In this document: positions 45,533 through 55,437 of the stretch, piece by piece
Numbering within the stretch: position 1 is the first letter of the stretch
Layout: each line of letters opens with the position of its first letter
NCBI RefSeq assembly: GCF_022605165.1
Contig: NC_063075.1
Span: forward strand, 1,488,001 to 1,552,000
Source: Purpureocillium takamizusanense
Taxonomy: Eukaryota > Ascomycota > Sordariomycetes > Hypocreales > Ophiocordycipitaceae
Direction of reading: 5' to 3'
Length of the DNA stretch: 64,000 nt
Program-made: the position numbers and the translations under genes
The notes under the pieces: generated by a model
The model's input: only the letters and a program-made list of their open reading frames with translations
Database searches by the model: none
What the model was told of the DNA's origin: nothing

Positions 45533-47070
45533 ATGAGACTCACCGCGGACAACATCAACCCCAATGTGCGGCGGGCCGAGTACGCGGTGCGTGGGGAGCT
45601 CGCCGTAAAGTCAGAGGACTACCGCGCCCGCTTGAGCAAGGGCGACGCGAGCCTCCCCTTCGAGCAGGTCATCTCGGCCAACATCGGCAACCCGCAGCAG
45701 CTCGACCAGAAGCCCATCACCTTCTTCCGCCAGGTCACCAGCCTGCTCGAGAACCCGGAGCTACTCAAGAACGAGGATGTTTTGATCAATGGCCTCGGCT
45801 ACAAGACCGACGTCATCGAGCGCGCCAAGTGGCTGCTCAAGCAGGTCGGCTCCGTGGGCGCCTACAGCGCCAGCACTGGAGTGACAGCCATCAAGGAGAG
45901 CATTGCCAAGTTCCTCGAACGTGGGTTCCCTCCCTCCCCCTCCTCCCCCCATCTCCCCTCAATATAGGTCCCGGGGGGGTTGCTTGTCCCGCGCATCTCT
46001 GACCAATGCCATGCACAGGCCGCGATGGATTCCCCGCCGACCCTGCCCACATCTATCTCTCCGCCGGCGCCTCCTCGGGAGTCAACACCCTGCTCAACGT
46101 CATGTGCGTCGACAAGTCTACCGGCATTCTAATCCCCATCCCTCAATACCCCCTTTATACCGCCACTCTCGCGCTCCTCAACGCCACCTGCGTCCCCTAC
46201 AACCTCGACGAGTCCAAGGCCTGGGGCACCGACCTCGACACCATCAAGAAGTCGTACGAGAAGGCCACGGCCGAGGGCATTGACGTCCGCTGCATCGTCA
46301 TCATCAACCCCGGCAACCCCACCGGCGCCTCTCTGTCCGAGGACGATGTCCGCGCCGTCATCGACTTCGCTAACCAGAAGAACCTGGTCATCATGGCCGA
46401 CGAGGTGTACCAGACCAACGTCTTCGTGGGCAAGTTCCACAGCGTCAAGGGCGTCCTGCGCCAGATGCAAAAGGAGAACCCGGGCAAGTACGACTCGATG
46501 GAGCTTGCCTCCCTCCACAGCATCTCCAAGGGCATGGTCGGCGAGTGCGGTCACCGTGGCGGCTACTTTGAGCTCGTCGGCTTCGACCCCGAGGTCGAGG
46601 CCAACGTCTACAAATATGTCTCCATCATGCTGTGCGCTCCCGTCATCAGCCAGTGCCTCGTCGAGCTCATGGTCAACCCTCCCAAGCAGGGCGAGCCCTC
46701 ATACGAGCTGTACAACAAGGAGTACACGGGAATCCACGAGGGCCTCCGCGAGCGCGCCACCGCTCTGCACAAGGCCTTCTGCCAGATGGAGGGCGTCGAG
46801 TGCGCAGAGCCCCAGGGCGCCATGTACCTCTTCCCCACCATCCGCCTCCCCAAGAAGGCCGTCGACGCGGCCGCCGCCGAGGGCCGTCAGCCCGACGAGC
46901 TCTACGCCCACCAGCTCCTCGATGCCACCGGCATCTGCGTCATCCCGGGATCGGGCTTCGGACAGGCCGATGGCACCCTGCATTTCCGCACGACGTTCCT
47001 GGCGCCCGGCACGGAGTGGGTGGGCAGCATCGTCAAGTTCCACCAAGAATTCATGGACAAGTACAGGTAA
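45533..47070 (+). CDS. Alanine aminotransferase (class I/II PLP transaminase)
   Basis: Two exons, 45533-45920 and 46019-47070, give 479 aa from the first ATG; the donor is GTGGGT and the acceptor CAG, joining FLER to RDGFPADPAHIYLSAGAS. The N-terminal MRLTADNINPNVRRAEYAVRG is the ALT opening. Motifs include IGNPQQL, the Asn of NPGNPTG, the DEVYQ aspartate and PLP lysine K300 in SISKG. The enzyme interconverts alanine plus 2-oxoglutarate with pyruvate plus glutamate. Translation from this ATG gives a cytosolic protein. The in-frame upstream stretch looks like a mitochondrial targeting peptide but has no ATG (see the leader entry), so dual localisation through non-AUG initiation is possible. 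An unseen upstream exon is the alternative. The 3' end converges on Rpn7. Confidence 0.92.
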
Positions 47071-47467
47071 ACCTAAACCTATACCCATCAATTAGGCGAA
47101 GGGAGGGCTAGACCATGACATTGTTTTGGACCGCGCGCGCTTTCAGCATAGAAAATGGATTATGCCTCGCTTGGAAAGGGACGCCACCCAGGCCAGCAAG
47201 GCCAGTCAGTGGGTCAACGGTAGACAAATGAATCCTAAAGCCGTAGAGACATCAGAGTTCATGCACCTTTTTTGATCGCCATGGGCCTTCCATAGTGCTA
47301 TGTCATGTGTTCCTACTCTCGGCGTTCCATTGCGCCGCCAAGGAAACACCTTCCTCTAAGTACCTCATATAGTACAACCAGTAATGGCACACGAGTCCGC
47401 GCGATTTATCCCGCGCGTGTCTGCACTTCCCTAGTTCCCGCCCATGCCCAGCGACTCTCCCGCCAAT
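47071..47467. other. Convergent spacer, alanine aminotransferase / Rpn7
   Basis: 397 bp between two converging stops. Nothing else was recognised. Confidence 0.55.
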
Positions 47468-49046
47468 CTATGCACGCTCACTGCCCCTCAGCCGCACGGC
47501 CTGGCCATACTTTTGCAGCTTCGTGATTAGCTGGTCACCCTGGCGGACAACATCCTGGTACTGCTTGTTCTTGTCATCAGGTCGGTTCGTCTCGATGACG
47601 CCCTTGCCGGAGACGCGGTCAATTGTGCAGGGGATGCGGCCGGCGGCAATGAAGCGAGCGAGGTCACTAAAAACGCATGTCAGGTTCACACGTTCAGACA
47701 AATCGTAGTGCGCAATGCAGTGTGACTTACCGGTCGAGGAAGTCGACGGTGACGCCAAAGTCGTTGGCCATGCTCTCGAGCCCCACAACGCGGTAGCTCT
47801 GCAGCAGCTGCTGGTACGCCCGCAGGCGCATCTCGCGGATGAACCAGTTCTTGTGCTCGTGGAGGTAGCGGTCCTGGTTAAGGAACTGCTCCTCGACATC
47901 GGCCAAAGACCTGAAGAAGGTCTTGTAGTTGCCGTTGTAGAGGCTGCTGACCAGCAGGGCGAGAGGGCTGAAGTCAATGGCCATTTCGGCCTCGGGCTGC
48001 TCTGTGCTGGAGCCTAAGGTTGTCAGGTTGACGGCCTTGGAGGTGGCGGCCTGGGGCGCCTGGTCGCCGGTAGTATCATCGGCGCCAGGGCCGGCACTCA
48101 GCGCGCCGCTGAGGGCCAAAAGCTTGTCTTCACCATCTCCCATGATTGCCTTGATCTCCGGTGCGTCAACGACCTTGGACTTAAAGTCGACCCGCTTCAA
48201 AGACACGGAGCCGGCGAGCACCGAGTATACAACGAGGCTCGAGTAGGTGCAGAGTTCGTAGCTGGTAAATGTGGAGAGGGAGTCGAGCAGGAGTGGTGCG
48301 GCGAGGTTGTAGGAGCGGACGGTGATGAGGTGGAGGCCCTCGTAGGCCTTGAGGCGATTGCGACGATCCCAGTCACCTCCCGACTCGACGAGCGTCTTTG
48401 CCCGCTCGACGTGCTTCTTGACAAGAGGCTTGTCGCCATAGAAGAGGCCCATGCGTATTATGGCCAGGACGAGGTCAATCTTGGTGCCTAAGATGCCCGT
48501 CTTCTCGTAGACGCTCTCGTATGCCGCAATCGCCTTGTCCTATGACTTGTCAGTATCTCCATCATTTGAGTCCACGGAATGCCGTACCTTGTCGCCCACG
48601 CGTGCCCAAAACTCCGCCCGCTTCCCCTTGGCCGCCATGATTTCAGTGTCACCGGCCTGCTCAACGGCCTCGTCTTCTTCTTTTTGAAACTGTTCCAGCT
48701 CCTTGTCGTTGTCCTCCTTCAGCTTTGCATAGAGCGCCTCGTCCCAGGGCAAGCTGATGCTGGTGTTGGACGTCTTGGTGGCCACCATGCCGACCAGGCT
48801 GGATTTCCTACTCAGAGGCTTGCCCGGACCCGACGCACCGCCCTCGCCGAACGTGTTGAGAATGCCGTCAATAGGGTGCGCAAGGTACCTGTAGAACGGC
48901 GCCATCTTGTCCTCGGCGATGGCATCTTGGAGGGTCTTGACGGCAGCCTGCTGGGCCGTCCGGGTTGCGTAGGCATTGCTGAGGGTGAAGACGTGCTGCG
49001 AGAGAGGCAGCAGGGGCCACTTGGCGTATTGAGGGTCGGATCCCAT
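47468..49046 (-). CDS. rpn7: 26S proteasome regulatory subunit Rpn7 (PSMD6)
   Basis: Three exons on the minus strand, 49046-48588, 48539-47731 and 47666-47468, give 488 aa. The introns are 48 and 64 nt, with GTACGG and GTAAGT donors. The frame extends upstream of ATG 49046 only from a TTG, so this start was chosen. The N-terminal helical region (EDKMAPFYRYLAHP, WDEALYAKLKEDNDKELEQF) is followed by TPR-like helices (KIDLVLAIIRMGLFYGD, WDRRNRLKAYEGLHLI) and a C-terminal PCI domain (REMRLRAYQQLLQSYRVVGLESMANDFGVTVDFLDRDLARFIAAGRIPCTIDRVSGVIETN type). Rpn7 is a 19S lid subunit. It is longer than yeast Rpn7 (429 aa), largely through an Ala/Gly/Thr linker before the PCI domain (GALSAGPGADDTTGDQAPQ). 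Confidence 0.92.
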
Positions 49047-50036
49047 CGTGACGACGTCCAATCTGCGGCTGGTTCGGCTGCGGGGGAACGGCGACTGCGT
49101 CGATGTGTGCGATGGGAGGGTTCGTGCAAGGGCGGTGGTTGTGGATGTGGTGGATGGAGGACAGAGGTGATGACGAGAAAGCTGGAGGGAGCTCGCTGGT
49201 TCGCAGCCACTGGCTGGCCGCCAAGGTGGAGCTGCTTGACTGGGTCCGAGCAAGGCTGCCACAACACGCGGCAGTTGCACATATGGCCTACCCTATACAT
49301 TGCCGAGTATCACTTATTTGTGCTTCGATGGCACCCGTCTAGTTGCCATGACGAGACATTTGCAGGGCTTTACTTTACATAGTAAAGGCTGCCGGCTCGA
49401 AATTTATACAGCCTCGTCATCAACCCACCATTTACGCGCGGGTTGCAGTGACTGGCGCCAAACATATAGTGTGAGACTGGACTAGCAAACAGGTCAGCTG
49501 CGGAAACCCGACTCGGCGCACGATGATCGCATGGCCTCCTGTAAAGTTGTGCCTACAGCTAGTTCTATCTGGCGTTGTCATCAAAGACGCGGTGTTTCTA
49601 GCATAGCCGAGCTGTTGAGATGTGCCAATCAAGGGCATCGGCGGCTGTATGAGATTGGCAGCCACAATAAGAAAGAGCTCGACTCGGAGACTCAGTTACA
49701 ACTGCATACTAGTATCAAGTGCAGGATTTCCCCTTCCCCTCTGGCGATTGCCAGTCTCTTCGTCCGAGACTGAGAATGGGTACATGGCATCATCATAGCG
49801 GTACATTGTGCCTGCAGGACGACTCCGCGTTCAGGTACACTGGGGTGTAGTTACCTGTGGACCTGCCTTTGTTCGCCCACAACCGAAGGCCCCACAGTGC
49901 GGCACGACAGTCCTCCGCTACTGGGCTGTCAGCAACCACTCGCAAGGTCCCTCTCAGCTCCAACTTCACCCTCGCCCTTCATCACAACACCAAAAGTTGC
50001 GCCGCAGTCGAAAACTGCCGCATAGACACTCTCACC
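49047..50036. promoter_or_regulatory. Divergent promoter region, Rpn7 / cap methyltransferase
   Basis: 990 bp between outward-facing start codons. I looked for the yeast-type proteasome element GGTGGCAAA and did not find it. No gene was recognised. Confidence 0.5.
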
Positions 50037-51509
50037 ATGTCGGACCGCGAGAATGGATCCGCTTCTGTGTCGCGCTCGGAGCATGACTCCAAAAAGAACA
50101 ACAAGAGACCCGCCGACGATGACGTCCAGGATGATCTGCCCCAGCCCTACAATGCAAACTCGCTTCAGGCCGCCAAGCGCCGCCAGCTCTCCCCGTCCGA
50201 ACAGCCGCGCAAGCAGAAGCGTCCGGGCGCACGTGCCCGATTCTCCGAGGCCGAGCGCGAAGCCATCCGTCAGCGCCAGATCGAGCGTGAACGAGCCGCC
50301 GCGGCGACGGAAGCAGCCGTTGCCGAGCAGAACCGCGTGCGAGGCGTGCACGACGTCGTGAGACAACACTACAACAGCGTCCCTGAGCGAGGACGCGATT
50401 GGCGGACGAGGGACAGTAAAATCAAGGGATTGCGCGTCTTCAACAATTGGATCAAGAGCTGCATCATCCAGCGCTACTCGCCCGATGAAGATCACTCGCC
50501 CGGCTCCCGTGAGATGGGCCGTTCCAGCGGCAAGGACCTCTTGGTGCTCGACATTGGATGCGGAAAAGGCGGCGACCTGAACAAGTGGCAGCAGGCCCCT
50601 CAGCCTATTGAGCTTTACGTGGGCCTCGATCCTGCAGACGTGAGCATCGAGCAAGCAAGAGACCGATACCGAAATCTGAGCTCTCGGGGCGGTCGCGGCG
50701 GTCGGGGTGGTTTCCGCGGAGGTCGCCCGTCGCGGCTGTTTGATGCGCGGTTCCAAGTCAAAGATTGCTACGGAGAGAGCATAGAGGACGTCGAAATCAT
50801 TCGGCAGGTCGGCTTCGACCCGTCGCCCATGAACCGCCGCGGTTTCGACGTCGTTAGCATGATGTTCTCGATGCACTACGCCTTTGAGTCGGAGAAGAAT
50901 GCCCGCACTATGCTGCGGAACGTTGCCGGCGCTCTCAAGAAAGGCGGTCGCTTCATCGGTTGCATTCCAAATTCTGACGTCCTCGGCGAGCACGTCCGCA
51001 AATTCAACGAGAAGCACGCCACCAAGGACAAGACCAAGGAAAACGGCGAGGAGAAGCCCAAAGATGGAGAGTCGACCACACCTACGGGAACGCCTCCCCC
51101 AGCTGAGCAGGAGGATGGAGAACTTGAGGAGGGCGAGGCCGAGCCGACGGCCGAGTGGGGAAACTCCATCTACCGCGTCCGCTTCCCCGGCAAGACGCCC
51201 GAGGACGGCGTGTTCCGACCGGCGTTCGGCTGGAAGTACAATTTCTTCCTCGACGAGGCCGTTGAGGAGGTGCCCGAGTACGTGGTCCCGTGGGAGGCCT
51301 TTCGAGCGCTTGCGGAAGATTTCAACCTTGAGCTGCAGTTCCACCGCACGTTCCCCGAGATCTGGGAGGCTGAGAAGGATGACCCAGAGCTGGGCCCGCT
51401 GAGCGAGCGGATGGGCGTGCGGGAGAGAGGCGGCGGCCCACTGCTCGTGTCCGACGAGGAGATGGAGGCGGCTAGCTTCTACATTGGCTTCTGTTTCTAC
51501 AAGGTCTAG
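50037..51509 (+). CDS. abd1: mRNA cap guanine-N7 methyltransferase (Abd1)
   Basis: Single exon, 490 aa from ATG 50037; an upstream GTG-initiated extension is not used. The N-terminal 100 residues are charged and basic with likely nuclear targeting (AAKRRQLSPSEQPRKQKRPG). The catalytic domain starts with VVRQHYNSVPERGRDWRTRDSKIKGLRVFNNWIKS. SAM motif I is VLDIGCGKGGDLNKW (about 169-183), followed by the GLDPADVSI and FDVVSMMFSMHYAFE cap/SAM blocks. The enzyme methylates GpppN caps co-transcriptionally in the nucleus. Two features are unusual: an RG-rich insertion (about residues 216-232, RGGRGGRGGFRGG) directly after the SAM-binding strand 2 helix, and a long Lys/Glu/Pro linker (about 322-375) before the C-terminal IYRVRF strand. 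Confidence 0.94.
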   Translation: MSDRENGSASVSRSEHDSKKNNKRPADDDVQDDLPQPYNANSLQAAKRRQLSPSEQPRKQKRPGARARFSEAEREAIRQRQIERERAAAATEAAVAEQNRVRGVHDVVRQHYNSVPERGRDWRTRDSKIKGLRVFNNWIKSCIIQRYSPDEDHSPGSREMGRSSGKDLLVLDIGCGKGGDLNKWQQAPQPIELYVGLDPADVSIEQARDRYRNLSSRGGRGGRGGFRGGRPSRLFDARFQVKDCYGESIEDVEIIRQVGFDPSPMNRRGFDVVSMMFSMHYAFESEKNARTMLRNVAGALKKGGRFIGCIPNSDVLGEHVRKFNEKHATKDKTKENGEEKPKDGESTTPTGTPPPAEQEDGELEEGEAEPTAEWGNSIYRVRFPGKTPEDGVFRPAFGWKYNFFLDEAVEEVPEYVVPWEAFRALAEDFNLELQFHRTFPEIWEAEKDDPELGPLSERMGVRERGGGPLLVSDEEMEAASFYIGFCFYKV

Positions 51510-51909
51510 GGGCTGACGAGAATGGAGATGGTGGTCTAATGCCCTCATCATCCGGGGATAAGTGTATCATCAGGTAGCGACAGTCAAGCCGGTCAATTTC
51601 CAAGAACTGAATTCTGAAAGGTCTTCGCTAGCCTAGCCGTTATTACATTTGCGCTATACTGAACGACGCGGCAAGTTGGCCGGGGAGTTGGGTATCATAA
51701 AAGGCGGACAACAACTCCATCCCATGCGAGCACTTGAACCAGCCCCCCGTCCCTACCACGAGCTGAACACATGACATTCGTAACGAGATAAGACAAGCGC
51801 GGCCGATTAATAAAGAGAGGATAGCCCGTGGACCGTGAGAGTTCAGTAAAGAGGCAAGCAAGGGTCATTCTCGAGAGGAGTGGAGGAGGTTGAAAGGCTA
51901 TTTCGGTCT
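51510..51909. other. Convergent spacer, cap methyltransferase / Gem1
   Basis: 400 bp. An AATAAA at 51809-51814 could end the methyltransferase transcript. Nothing else was seen. Confidence 0.5.
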
Positions 51910-53908
51910 TCAGGCGGCGTTGGTGGATCGCCGCCAAATCATGACGGCTGCGATGGCGGCGCATGCCGTCGCCCCAAGCGCCATGTACAGGCTTGTGCGG
52001 TCGGGGGTCTCTTCCTCAGTCTTGGGGAAGCCGAGGCTAGGGTTCGTCGCTGTCTCGGCGAGAGCGACGAAGAGCTCGCTGATGCTGTTCCAGGTGACAC
52101 TGACGTGTAGCGGATGGTTCATGCTGAGAGAAGCAGCGTATTGGTCGGGTTGGAGCTCGCTGCGCTGCGTTGTCTTGTCCTTGTCCGCCTTGAGCGCCGT
52201 GTACACTGATGGTAGATCGTCAAGATGGGGGTGCTTGGTTCGCATGTCCACAATGTGAGAGAACGAGTCTGGATCGGACGAGTCGTATGCATAGCAAATC
52301 AGATCGCACGACTCCAGTCGGCATTGATTCTCGAGGACCGCTGACTCGTGCTCACCCAGCTCTTCAAAAATGAGATATACCTGCTTGCCGCCGGGGAGCT
52401 CGACGCTGTTGACGGCGCGACGGGGCTTGATTGTCGGATGGTACAGCCCGTCAAAGGGCCGATTGAGAAACGCATCGAGAAGTGAAGACTTTCCAGCCCC
52501 CGGAGCACCGACCAGGTAGCACAGAACAACGTTCCGTTCCACGCGACCGGGCCGCCTTCTCCTCTTGCGAGACTTTGTGATTTTTAGGGCCGCAGTGATA
52601 GAGTCTTTGGGATTTGGTGGCTCGAACCCAAGGTAGGCAAGGTACTCTATCGTAGTCTTCGGTTCGAGGAACGTCGTCATGCTCCACTGCGCTAGCCAAC
52701 CTTGCAAGGTAATATAGCCAGCCTCGTTGCGGACGGTCGAGGAAGGGAACGATAAGTCAATCCACGAAGCTGGCAGGCCTGGAGTTGGCGAGAACAAGGC
52801 CTCCAACTCGTCATCGTTGAGGCCTCCATCGTTGTCCTTGTCAAACAAGAGAAACATGTCGACAAAGAAGCGATACCCTGCTGGGCTGAGCTCCGCAGAT
52901 GAGAACTCAGGAACCTCGAACTTTGGGTGGAGGAACTTGTCCTCCAGACTCAAGCTGTCTGTGTAGTGGTATTTCCGGAGGATGATCCATATCGTCTCGT
53001 GCCGGCCCTTCTCCGCATATATCTTATTCAACTGCAGGAAGCCGGCCTGGTCGATGCCCCTGTCCATGCTACCGTTCGGCAGAGACTTGGAGATAGAAAG
53101 TTTGATATTGTCGAGGTCATCGTTTGTCAGAGGCTTGTCGAAGCAGCGGGACTGGAAATCACGCATCTCCTGATCGTTGAGATAGCCGTCCTGGTCCTTG
53201 TCGCAAAGGAAGAAGACACGTTTCAGCGCGGCGACACAAGCGGGCTTGAGGTGGCCTTCCTTGTAGTCAAACAGAGGCGCAATCGGATGCGTCACCGCCT
53301 TCTGGCACAGAAAGAAAACCTCGTTGACGTTCTTGTGCTCGCGGGCGCTGGTGCGGATGCACGAATCGATCTCTCGGAACTCGGCCATGACGGGGAGCAT
53401 CTCTTCCTCGACGACCTGCGGGGTATTTCCCTGCCCGGCAAGGTCGGACTTGTTGGCACACAAGACGACGGGGACATTGACGCCAAGGGAACGGAAGTAG
53501 GGCATCCAAAATAGGGCAACGCGCTCGTAGCTGTAGTGGTCCGCATATACGAGCAGGATGACGTTGCACTTCCGTATCTCCTTTCGCAGCGTGGTGCGGT
53601 CTTGGGGGCGGGCAGACGTATCGACAATCGTCGTTGTGACATTCTCGGGCGTGCCGATGCTGGGCGGGATCGTGATCTGGGGCAGCACCGGCTGGATCTT
53701 ATTGCTCATGAACTGGTCCTTGACGAGAGACGCTATCAGGCTCGACTTGCCAGTGCTCTCGTCGCCGCAGACGCAGACGCGTACTTGAGGAGCGAATGTC
53801 AGTCAATCAACCAGCAGAGAAGGCGGCAACGAAGCCAGGGCGTTTACGCGGGCGAGGGACGCTGTGCCGTTGGTGCGGCGGGATTGGATGGATCGTACCT
53901 GTAGCCAT
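51910..53908 (-). CDS. gem1: Mitochondrial Rho GTPase Gem1 (Miro)
   Basis: Two exons on the minus strand, 53908-53899 and 53783-51910, give 627 aa. The 10-nt first exon (MAT plus one base) and 115-nt intron (GTACGA donor, CAAG acceptor) restore [26 protein letters not shown]. GTPase I has its P-loop at G10-S18 and NKSD at 114-117. EF-hand 1 is [12 protein letters not shown] (about 198-209) and EF-hand 2 is [12 protein letters not shown] (about 318-329). GTPase II has the P-loop GAPGAGKSS (429-437). The C-terminus is a tail-anchor helix (about 601-620, [19 protein letters not shown]) with a short RRSTNAA tail. Gem1 sits in the outer mitochondrial membrane and controls mitochondrial shape, inheritance and ERMES contact sites. 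All Miro modules are present at the usual length. Confidence 0.95.
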
Positions 53909-55437
53909 GTTGCGCGCTCTGCCGTGAGATCACGGATGGGCACTTGTTTTGCGAGACGCAGTCGTCCTCAAGAAGAGCCCATGTCGTCTGCGCGGGCCTC
54001 GGAGATGCAGCGGGTCGTGGTTCCGCAAGACGGGCCGTTGGCTGCTCGCTCGGAGCAAGGTTTTCGTGACGGGAGTGACGAGGAGCTGCGATGACCGTCT
54101 GGGGTTGCTGGCCAAAGAGGTCCGGGGGTGCCTCTTTAAATTGCTGCCGTGTTGGGATTGGGCGCTGCCGTGGTATGATCGCCGGTCAAATCGTGCCCGC
54201 CGAGCCCCCACTCCAGGTCGTACGTACTACTAGTAGCAGTCCACTAGTAGCCGGGCCCAGTGGTTTCCATGGCGGGCAGCTTCCAGCTGGAGGCGGGAGG
54301 CGCCCCCCCGCCCAGCGCCCGACCTTCTGGACGTCTGCTGGCCCGCGGGCCATCCGGGCATCGACGGTGCGATCCATGGATGTATCCATGGATGCTATTC
54401 GTTCCGGAGAGCAAGTGCCAACGTGGCACGTCAGCAGGTGCTGCCGTTGCCCTTTTCCGCCCGCAAAAGGCGGTATGAATAGCCGACGATCTCGAGGACC
54501 GCGTCCGTCTGTCCAGGCACTGCATAATACAAGTCGACTCCTGTAAAAGCGACGGGCGGTTTGGTTCGGTTCGGTTCGGGGGACACGGGTCGCACATGCC
54601 CGCCTGTAATAACAAGCTCGCCGACTCTCGTCCCATGCCAGGCGAGTTGATCGCCGTGGATACATAGAGCTTGTATCCCCGTCCCCTTTGTGGCCTGCCC
54701 GCCCGCCCCCCTTACCGCCTTTAGTACCACGCTTGCGTGCCTGGAGGACGACTCACGTGTACGGCACACGTACATTGCGACGTCGCATTGCTCGATTGCT
54801 TTTCGCCCATTTCTTTCCTCGTCGACCTCGAACAAGCTTCGGACACTTCCACGGAGCGGCGCCGTGCAAATAAATGCAGGTCCGTTCGCGACTCGTCGCG
54901 GCCAACAGCCCGCCCAAGCAACATCCTTACCTTTACGCCTCAGCCATGCGCGCCAGTCCAATCGTTCCCGCGCATAAGCCACCAGCGCCAACCGGCGACC
55001 TGGGGGCCATGCCTGCCTGCCATGCCATGCCAGTCACTCCTCTGGGCCGGCCGCCTGGCATTTACCCCACAGCAAAGGCGACGACCCCAGGTCTTCCTTC
55101 ACGTCAGCTCATCCGGATAAAGCATGTCAGGCCAACCACTGCTTCCTCTCGCCTAATCCTCGCTCGCAAATCGAATCGGCCTTGACACCCGGGGGTCGCC
55201 TGCGCATTAATACCTCGTCGCTCCGCGTCTGTCTCGTCCACACGCCCCGCGATTCAAGGGTGTTCCATCCCATCACGTTCCCTGTCGGCTAGCCCCCCCC
55301 CGCACGTTGGCCCGCCCGATCTCCGACGACAACGACGACGTCGTAGGCCGGCCCTCCTCTGTCAACGACGTCGCATCCGACGCGCGCCCATCCCGAACAC
55401 CCCTAGCGTCTCGCAGAGTCGTTGCCGGCAATCTACG
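53909..55437. promoter_or_regulatory. Divergent region, Gem1 / creC
   Basis: 1.53 kb between outward-facing start codons. It includes GTACGTACTACTAG at about 54219-54232. Pyrimidine-rich sequence with ACGACGACG units precedes the creC start. No gene was recognised. Confidence 0.5.

Noticed and set aside
49857..50036. 60-residue N-terminal extension of the cap methyltransferase
   Set aside because: It needs a GTG start; ATG 50037 fits the family.
49929..51551. 540-aa minus-strand ORF
   Set aside because: It is antisense to the cap methyltransferase, arises from GC-biased third positions of the true gene, and has no domain.
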